IMG/VR virus record: IMGVR_UViG_3300037808_001516
Span: 1 to 64,000 of that record
DNA length: 64,000 bases
Strand: one strand, 5' to 3'
DNA from: a virus
The first letter of the stretch is position 1. Each line of letters starts with the position of its first letter. A model generated the notes under the pieces. The model did no database searches, was not told the origin of the DNA, and saw only the letters and a program-made list of their open reading frames with translations. The position numbers were made by a program, and so were the translations under genes. Positions 58,801 to 64,000 of the stretch are shown here, in pieces.

Positions 58801-59137
58801 GAGCTTGGTGGGATCATTGCAGAATGCAGCTGCCATCTCACCCAGTGCCGCTAATAAGCCCACAACAGAGGAGCAGAAATTTCTAAACAATGTTGCAAAA
58901 TCCCGCCGGCGCCTCAATAATTTCGGCCTAAAAAGATATGATTTGTATGGTACCGACGCCGCCGAACTCTATGTTGTTGCTCCGGGGTCACCTTCAATAA
59001 AGTTTACTTTAGCGCAGGCAACAAAATGGCGCATGCTAAAAACACAGGCAGATGCATATTTACTTGTGATGGCAAAACCCACAAAAAAAGAGGATGCGGT
59101 AATTCACGTTAACAGTGGATACTTGCTTAGGATTTAA
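55883..59137 (+). CDS. large structural protein (1084 aa)
   Basis: An open frame of 1084 residues, starting three bases after the previous stop. It begins with a beta-rich part, has mixed regions containing EDNPGPDGYVGYMAGFPGDD (about 270-290), and ends in a helical segment (SAANKPTTEEQKFLNNVAKS). No motif I recognise. Position and size suggest a baseplate, tail or neck component. Its frame is free of interruptions. Confidence 0.65.
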   Translation: MSNTSFPILTTKRIVISEGYESIPGEASTRSGGYVDESGANIITEVVDQAPATLREFTKVKVEFLLKSRENTSLSKWFSDTYKNNEAFSQYAEYLKVYFMALDDSSDILAGYLQDPSSRYRALKFLPSVFALSGEPMPKAAVNSITFAEILQNEKFTTTPVSDTSDYYEHDIYAEIEMDISNLSMESTSKVHLIGFMHMDVESYARDKGLSLLPEEPHAVESIGGELIYDLLLERSDSLEVPFNRESLYLNSEPYYGPSHYHSEDNPGPDGYVGYMAGFPGDDMGPTLDVVTLRNYKVISSIYDHQDDPSVFGLGPMSSEPASSTGASLESYLGSVLDREDLLDASRRMVELVRASSYAESKSRKNFMKGTDIPATFINSVSSLDPITGEITNEGSHHASVVGLDYFKLVRDMSNYGNIINFHFDNGNIPLVESLLEDSKIINVEVLRDRVTNNPYSFNDTDSLDYKIYDTNEPSVRMVNTQDASHSYAFNQPDSQPRIRPFAGRLIPASTHLASIREIDLMSLNASSGLISSVPGHNRFFHIKDYDLFHNAQFGKYKYRLKLTLIDGVYKTVSLMLRQLEHSYRKINEYFNEASQPVIKNSQGIYVQGNYDYDVNVFHQSFKERDYSLTIQLAKRSYASAVEFLTGNRPSEARLFSIEGALAPEVANLETIRHMNATIQKLILAMRNILKANGDSSNSEDLKKRGKTYTPASGPGRKSRTIEVTVKCPDVISALPEGTIVANYSNHQIEDEDGNDITPDLPNLGLQDYLDRISIMQDRYALDFLLPSSYSSLSFSPYSVAQYDVQSRRFAPINNENRIEGVSQMGSSTIVSSYVSYQNSSTQEKINSEILVNIARSRDNILSSFTKKPPSDLVYQAFTSAGVVVNMLGTPLSTGGPSTKSNNSSKAKEKLKDALDQADKDNCLELSDGLKSALQNAAYNGVTRKEVMTTAESGYANLNGIINVIGNTYDNMLSLVGSLQNAAAISPSAANKPTTEEQKFLNNVAKSRRRLNNFGLKRYDLYGTDAAELYVVAPGSPSIKFTLAQATKWRMLKTQADAYLLVMAKPTKKEDAVIHVNSGYLLRI

Positions 59138-59139
59138 TT

Positions 59140-61902
59140 ATGACACAAATTATAGACCCGTGCAGTAGAGTGGAAGTCCCCGACGCCCCAGACCAGGGAC
59201 AAGGCCCTAATCCTGTTTCGACACGATCTCTTGAGATACCACCAGCCGCGTTCCCCGTTAGGCAGTCTGAACCGATAGAACAGACAACTGTCAGAGACAG
59301 CGCACTCATAGAGAAGTACTTGTGGAATGACCTCTCAGACACAATAGACCTCCTCAGATACCCTCAGCAGGCAGTGAGATTGACAAGTTGGCAAGAGAGG
59401 CCAGAGTTTTTAGACTCATTCCGGTTCGTCGCCGGCAAGAACTGGAGATTTGAAAATGGTAATCTAGTTTTTTACAAGAAAGACTTTAAAGCGTCGACGC
59501 TAAAAGGAGTACCCTTTGACTTGCAGACTAGATTTGTAGGAAGCGATCAATCCGGATTGGAGACATGTGAGATAACATTGACACCGGATTTCCCAATATT
59601 TCGAGGACTCCTACAACAGAACAATAGGTTTTCCTTGTCAGAATCGTCGATAATCTTTAACGCTCCTCAAAACTTTCATGCATACGTGTTCGGCACAGGA
59701 CCTTTTGAAGTGCCTCTAATATCAGACACAAATAACTGGAAATACGATTTTTGCTTCAAAGCTCCCGCAGCTTTTTTTAAATCTGAAGTGGATCGCTCAA
59801 GTGTACCGTTAGTAGAGGGAGTATCTATAACTTCTCATTACTTGGGCCTACCTGTAAATGAACCATCCGAAGAAGCAAAAGAGTTGACTAAGTATAGCGC
59901 ATATAGATTTTATGAAAACTCTTTAGACCCAACTGTTCCCGCAAGAGTAGCGGAAGACAGCTCCCAAGTCTTTTTTAATCACGAAATCGTAAACGATATA
60001 ACAGCGCACGCCACTAGTCAAGGTGCCATGAGTTCTTTATTCTCGACAGAACAAGGACAAAGCGTCTTAAACAATCATGTACGGATAACCCTTGACACTA
60101 GTCAGAAGGTGAAGAAAGAAGATTCATTCGCTGCAACCTTAGCTGCAGGCAACCACACCCGCGCTTTCATGAATTTTTTGGTGAACAGTGATGTAGAACT
60201 CAACGCCGAAAATAGGTTTGTTCAAATTCTAGATCAATCTAGACTAGGGGGAAATGTTAACAACAAACAAATCGTAAACTATGAGCCTAAGTCCTACGAA
60301 CAAAACAAGCCCGGAGAATCTGACAATAATTTTAACGAGCACTATGGGTTTTCTGTATATGAATTAACAACATCGCTGTCGGACAAGCAATATTCAAGAA
60401 GCCCGATACCCTATGATCGATCGAACTACGCTCTCTCTTTTAGTCAATTCGATGGCGCGGACCAGCGATTGATCGATATCAAAAACACAAAGAAAAGAAC
60501 ATTTGATTCGATATTAAGTGGTGATTTAGCGCACAGCGAGATTATCGCATATAGAATAGAGAAATCAAACTTAGAAGGAGACACTCTACAGAATTTTTAT
60601 TTCTTCAACAGCTACGATGATGATGCTTTAGACTTTATAGACACACAGGTATTTTATAACAGGGAATATACATATAGAATCTATGCGATTAACGCGGTCG
60701 TAGGAAATAAGTATAAGTATGTAAAATATTACGATAATAGTTATATCGACGACATCTACTCTTTTGCAAATGAGTCTCCTTATAAATTTTTGGCACTTAA
60801 CAAGGCTGTCGTCAGTTTTATTGAGACTCCATTTTTTGAACAGCAAATAGTCATGATCGACAAGCCCCCTCTCTTTCCTCAGGTAGAAGTTGTCCCATTT
60901 TTTCAAGAAGTGGACCGAATCGGGTTTAGATTGACACCAACATATGGATCTGTAATAGAAAAGCCAATACAAATAATTGCATCAGATGAGCGGAAGATAG
61001 CCGCCATGCAGAGTAATTCTGTGAATTTTTCTGAAACAGAGTCGGAGTCTGAAAGGTTGGTTCACTATTCGAGCGACAATCCCCCAACAGAATATGAAGT
61101 TTTGTTAATTCAGCAGCCTCCTAGTTCATATCAGGATTTCGCAACAGCGCAGAGGTTCGCCAAAGAGACAAGCTATAATTCTGGTTACATGGAACTGAAC
61201 CTTGAACCTAATAAAAGATATTACATGGTCTTTCGAGCCGCGGACAATGCCGGAATATCAAATCCCAGTTCAGTCTACACCATGGTGTTGAATCTACACA
61301 CAGACGGTATTTTCGTGGAGTTCGATGAGTACGAGATGCAACCAAACGATTCGGACATTCCAATGACGTTTGAAAGAGTTCTAAAAATAGATCCATCTCC
61401 CGAGCAAATGTCAGTTGATTTTTCAGAGCAAATACAGCAAGAGGGTTTTTATGCCACTGCACCTTCGGTTTCTGACTTGCAGCTTGGCATAGAAGAAAAT
61501 AAAGTCTGGACTAAAGATTATAAATTTCGATTAATATCGAGGACGACAGGAAAGGCAATTGACCTGAACATTAACTATGGGTATGACATTGTACAGCCAC
61601 CAGTCTCATCTAACTATGCGCTTAACTTTGATGATATTGAGATTTTTGACAATCAAGGGACATTAGTGGAAAGAGAGGGAGAAGTCCACGGCGGCCTGTC
61701 TGGGCTCCCTGTCGAGTCTGAAAATCAGCAAAGCTCGACCACGGAATATGATGAGGAAGGAAATCCCGTAAGAAGTACCGTCAGGGCAAACCCCGAATCA
61801 GTCAGAGAAAGGCTGGCCCGAGAAGAAAGGGAGCGCAACATGGAGAGCATTCGCAGAGATGATGCAACTAATACGGGCCCGACAAGAATATATGAGTATT
61901 AA
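59140..61902 (+). CDS. large structural protein with fibronectin-like modules (920 aa)
   Basis: 920 residues. Around 480-545 (IIAYRIEKSNLEGDTLQNFY; NREYTYRIYAINAVVGNKYK) and 655-720 (EVLLIQQPPSSYQDFATAQR; LEPNKRYYMVFRAADNAGIS) are fibronectin-III-like strands. The C-terminus is a charged helix (ESVRERLAREERERNMESIR). FN3 modules are common in phage tail fibres and baseplate proteins and help bind polysaccharide or protein. No enzymatic motif. Confidence 0.65.
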   Translation: MTQIIDPCSRVEVPDAPDQGQGPNPVSTRSLEIPPAAFPVRQSEPIEQTTVRDSALIEKYLWNDLSDTIDLLRYPQQAVRLTSWQERPEFLDSFRFVAGKNWRFENGNLVFYKKDFKASTLKGVPFDLQTRFVGSDQSGLETCEITLTPDFPIFRGLLQQNNRFSLSESSIIFNAPQNFHAYVFGTGPFEVPLISDTNNWKYDFCFKAPAAFFKSEVDRSSVPLVEGVSITSHYLGLPVNEPSEEAKELTKYSAYRFYENSLDPTVPARVAEDSSQVFFNHEIVNDITAHATSQGAMSSLFSTEQGQSVLNNHVRITLDTSQKVKKEDSFAATLAAGNHTRAFMNFLVNSDVELNAENRFVQILDQSRLGGNVNNKQIVNYEPKSYEQNKPGESDNNFNEHYGFSVYELTTSLSDKQYSRSPIPYDRSNYALSFSQFDGADQRLIDIKNTKKRTFDSILSGDLAHSEIIAYRIEKSNLEGDTLQNFYFFNSYDDDALDFIDTQVFYNREYTYRIYAINAVVGNKYKYVKYYDNSYIDDIYSFANESPYKFLALNKAVVSFIETPFFEQQIVMIDKPPLFPQVEVVPFFQEVDRIGFRLTPTYGSVIEKPIQIIASDERKIAAMQSNSVNFSETESESERLVHYSSDNPPTEYEVLLIQQPPSSYQDFATAQRFAKETSYNSGYMELNLEPNKRYYMVFRAADNAGISNPSSVYTMVLNLHTDGIFVEFDEYEMQPNDSDIPMTFERVLKIDPSPEQMSVDFSEQIQQEGFYATAPSVSDLQLGIEENKVWTKDYKFRLISRTTGKAIDLNINYGYDIVQPPVSSNYALNFDDIEIFDNQGTLVEREGEVHGGLSGLPVESENQQSSTTEYDEEGNPVRSTVRANPESVRERLAREERERNMESIRRDDATNTGPTRIYEY

Positions 61903-61928
61903 AATAGAGCAATAATAAAACTAAAACA

Positions 61929-61941
61929 CTAATTAATAGTG
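61929..61941 (+). repeat. CTAATTAATAGTG intergenic motif, copy 2
   Basis: Second copy of the 13-base word at 11938-11950, within a 65-base gap. Here it belongs to the palindrome CACTAATTAATAGTG (61927-61941) with arms CACTA and TAGTG. It ends 26 bases before the ATG at 61968, matching the first copy's distance to phoH. Likely a promoter or operator site. Confidence 0.42.
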
Positions 61942-61967
61942 ATTTCATTTAATAAAGGAGCAAAATA

Positions 61968-62972
61968 ATGGCATTTTTGGACAATTCCGGCGATATTATT
62001 CTTGACGCCGTCTTGACAGACCTCGGAAGAAAGCGTCTGGCAGCAGGAAATTTTAGAATTTCTAAGTTCGCGTTGGGAGACGAGGAGGTTAATTATAATC
62101 TTTTTAACTCAACTGACTCTAGAGGTTCTGCATTTTACGATCTTGAAATTATGCAGACACCAGTCTTGGAGGCATTCACAAGCGACCAGTCTTTAATGAA
62201 GACAAGGTTAATGAGTTTTGCTAGAAACAATATACTTTACATGCCTATGTTAAAGATAAACAACAAGTCGGAAAATCAATCAAGCCAACCAGACAGTGCC
62301 ATTCAGGGCTTCACTCTCATGGCGGACAAAGACACTGTGACGCACGATTCTGGAAACGATAGAGGACATAAGCCCGGATTTATTAGTGGAATGATGGGAG
62401 ACTCAGCACAAACAACGACTCACATAGCGATCGATCAGGGCATCGACTCCGGTGATGACGGACTAAACATAACTCAAACTCTCGACCCAGGACTGCTTGA
62501 GACAGCATTCGTAGTAAAGGTCGACCACAGAATATTGAGACTAGAGTCTTACACTGGGGAGTCCACTTACAATACGCTTACAAATCAATTCATCGATGAC
62601 GATGCCATAGCTACATACTACATAATGCAAGGGCAAGAAGGCTCTCCGATCTTAGGACCTAGAGAAGCAGGCTTCAGAATGAGGTCTGATCTTAGAGATT
62701 CTAATACCACTGAATTGACTACTATCGGCGGCCACGAGATGTTCGCTGGCCCCCTTGGTAACGTCTTGCGCATTGTACCTAGGGTTTCCAATTCGGCTCA
62801 ACAGTCTACGTCTCTTTTCACGGAACTTGGGGCCTCGAAGACAAATCTAGCGACCCGAACCGGAGGAGCGAATATGAGCAATTACAGATACATAGATACC
62901 GTAATGAATATTACAGGTATGACCACCGGGTACTCAATTGACGTACCGATAAGAATTATAAAGAAAAGTTAA
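61968..62972 (+). CDS. structural protein (334 aa), N-terminus like 55032 protein
   Basis: Behind aataaaggagcaaaata. It begins AFLDNSGDIILDAVLTDLGR, a motif found in several tail or capsid-decoration proteins of T4-like phages. Residues 60-110 continue SDQSLMKTRLMSFARNNILY. The rest is beta rich. The gap upstream and the strong ribosome site suggest a separately expressed, abundant virion protein. Function not known. Confidence 0.66.
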   Translation: MAFLDNSGDIILDAVLTDLGRKRLAAGNFRISKFALGDEEVNYNLFNSTDSRGSAFYDLEIMQTPVLEAFTSDQSLMKTRLMSFARNNILYMPMLKINNKSENQSSQPDSAIQGFTLMADKDTVTHDSGNDRGHKPGFISGMMGDSAQTTTHIAIDQGIDSGDDGLNITQTLDPGLLETAFVVKVDHRILRLESYTGESTYNTLTNQFIDDDAIATYYIMQGQEGSPILGPREAGFRMRSDLRDSNTTELTTIGGHEMFAGPLGNVLRIVPRVSNSAQQSTSLFTELGASKTNLATRTGGANMSNYRYIDTVMNITGMTTGYSIDVPIRIIKKS

Positions 62973-62986
62973 ACTAGGAGATTAAA

Positions 62987-64000
62987 ATGGCAAATTCTTT
63001 TTTCAAAACACTGACATCCGCGGACCGCACTCAATCACGCACTTTGTTGCACGAGAACATTCCAATTACGGGAACACTACTATCTGGAACTTACAATACC
63101 GATTCCGCAGGAAGAGAGGTTAACGTAAAAGTTTTTTCTCACGGAATGTTTCAGTCTGTGTATGATTATCCATACGCCAGCTCTTCAGCGAATCATATCC
63201 TAGATTTAGCCGCAGGGTTCAGCACCGATGCAAGTTCGGTCTCTTCTTCTGCAACTGCAGCAGCTGCACAGGCGCCGAAGAAGGTAAACATATACAATCA
63301 AATGGCACAGGTACTGGTAGGGTATGACACGGGAAGCAACGTTCGAACATTCGATATTGATGGTAACTTCGCCGACACCGGCACTAAGCATCATGACGTA
63401 ATATTCGTAAACTTTTCTAGGCTCCTTGTTAAGGATGAAATAAAGAAGGGTAGCTTCTCCATAGTGTTAGGCACAGGCTCAGCCTATGCAACGCCTTTCA
63501 GCAACACCCTCACAGTGTCTGACACTGGAGCCGCGACTTCATACCTGTCCAACTCACCTGCAGGTGAGTACGGTTTATTGAAGAGTGGATCCACCAATGT
63601 TGGATTGGTTTACTACCAGGCAGGCGTTGCTGTCTTGACAGGGTCAGTTTTCGGAACGGGATCAAACATGACGTCCACCGGGACTAAAATAGAAGGGTTG
63701 CTGACAGGGTCTTCAATAAACGCAACCGCAGATGCAGTAAGACACAGAATACAGAATATATCCTTCAACAATACAACCGAGCTTAATTCTACAATATTCT
63801 TCTGTAGAGCTAATCACAATGAGTTTAATTACAGTTCTAATCCCACTTATTTGAGTGGGAGTAAGATTGTGGTGAAGGACAATGAGCCCCTTAATCTGCC
63901 TAGATCGTATGTGACAACTGTGGGATTATATTCTCCAGACAATGAACTTATGGCTGTAGCTAAAGTGTCTGAGCCTCTACGCAAGGATCCAACCAACGAA
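62987..64000 (+). CDS. structural protein, 3' partial
   Basis: 338 codons open from ATG 62987 (aaactaggagattaaa) and continue past the window edge. MANSFFKTLTSADRTQSRTL then Ala/Ser-rich stretches (SSVSSSATAAAAQAPKKVNI) and C-terminal visible part VGLYSPDNELMAVAKVSEPL plus RKDPTNE, typical of tail- or sheath-associated proteins in marine phages where LRKDPxNE is conserved. A full role cannot be told without the rest. Confidence 0.65.
   Translation, partial: MANSFFKTLTSADRTQSRTLLHENIPITGTLLSGTYNTDSAGREVNVKVFSHGMFQSVYDYPYASSSANHILDLAAGFSTDASSVSSSATAAAAQAPKKVNIYNQMAQVLVGYDTGSNVRTFDIDGNFADTGTKHHDVIFVNFSRLLVKDEIKKGSFSIVLGTGSAYATPFSNTLTVSDTGAATSYLSNSPAGEYGLLKSGSTNVGLVYYQAGVAVLTGSVFGTGSNMTSTGTKIEGLLTGSSINATADAVRHRIQNISFNNTTELNSTIFFCRANHNEFNYSSNPTYLSGSKIVVKDNEPLNLPRSYVTTVGLYSPDNELMAVAKVSEPLRKDPTNE

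Noticed and set aside
1-64000. CRISPR arrays, insertion sequences, rRNA, integrase
   Set aside because: I saw no regularly spaced direct repeats, transposase motifs with terminal inverted repeats, rRNA segments or integrase signatures.

Overview
The window reads as part of the genome of a large contractile-tailed (T4-like, myovirus-type) bacteriophage infecting a Gram-negative host. The evidence is a run of baseplate/tail genes (gp25-like, gp6-like, gp5-type spike candidate, several giant virion proteins), a gp55-like late sigma factor, PIN-PhoH, a RecB/Cas4-type nuclease and a ClpP-like protease. Genes are packed with 1-4 nt stop/start overlaps and lie almost entirely on the + strand; one gene (10956-11720) is on the - strand. 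By eye the DNA is AT-rich. The host is unknown; an aquatic setting is only an inference from the phosphate-related genes and the style of the small basic proteins.

Layout. (1) 1-3634, metabolic/RNA genes: the 3' end of an IscU Fe-S scaffold gene, a 26-residue Cys-rich metallothionein-like peptide, a calcium-loop protein, a tmRNA with a divergent tag, a PiT/PHO4-like phosphate transporter, an unknown protein and a cysteine synthase. (2) 3668-8902: four genes coupled by ATGA overlaps encode Lys-rich proteins with conserved Cys/Trp tails and a 907-residue protein combining an M74 murein endopeptidase with a beta-lactamase/DD-peptidase-like domain; a fibre-like protein follows. (3) 8945-11945: a minimal TilS next to a tRNA-CAU that looks like tRNA-Ile2, a histone H1-like protein, a ClpP-like protease, small proteins, and a lone minus-strand lipoprotein protease facing away from a small exported peptide. 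(4) 11978-15309: PIN-PhoH, a zincin metalloprotease and an Fe-S PD-(D/E)XK nuclease.

(5) 15306-29567: a glycan-synthesis island of about 14 kb. It holds three GT-B glycosyltransferases (one fused to a GT-A domain), WecB-type epimerase, GT-D enzyme, GNAT, short DegT aminotransferase, KdsC-like phosphatase, PfkB-like kinase, a nucleotidyltransferase-RpiB fusion, a WavE-like gene broken at a C5 run, a split transketolase, a small GDPD-like enzyme and an RmlB-like dehydratase. Together these could make, activate and attach an unusual sugar. (6) 29581-31339: small proteins and the late sigma factor. (7) 31344-64000: baseplate and tail structural genes, including proteins of 2659 and 3452 residues; the last gene runs off the window.

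No insertion sequence, CRISPR array or rRNA was seen. The longest stretches without a gene are about 40-75 bases, plus the tmRNA. Short AT-rich motifs (TATTTATA/T; CTAATTAATAGTG) recur before genes and are candidate phage promoters or operators.
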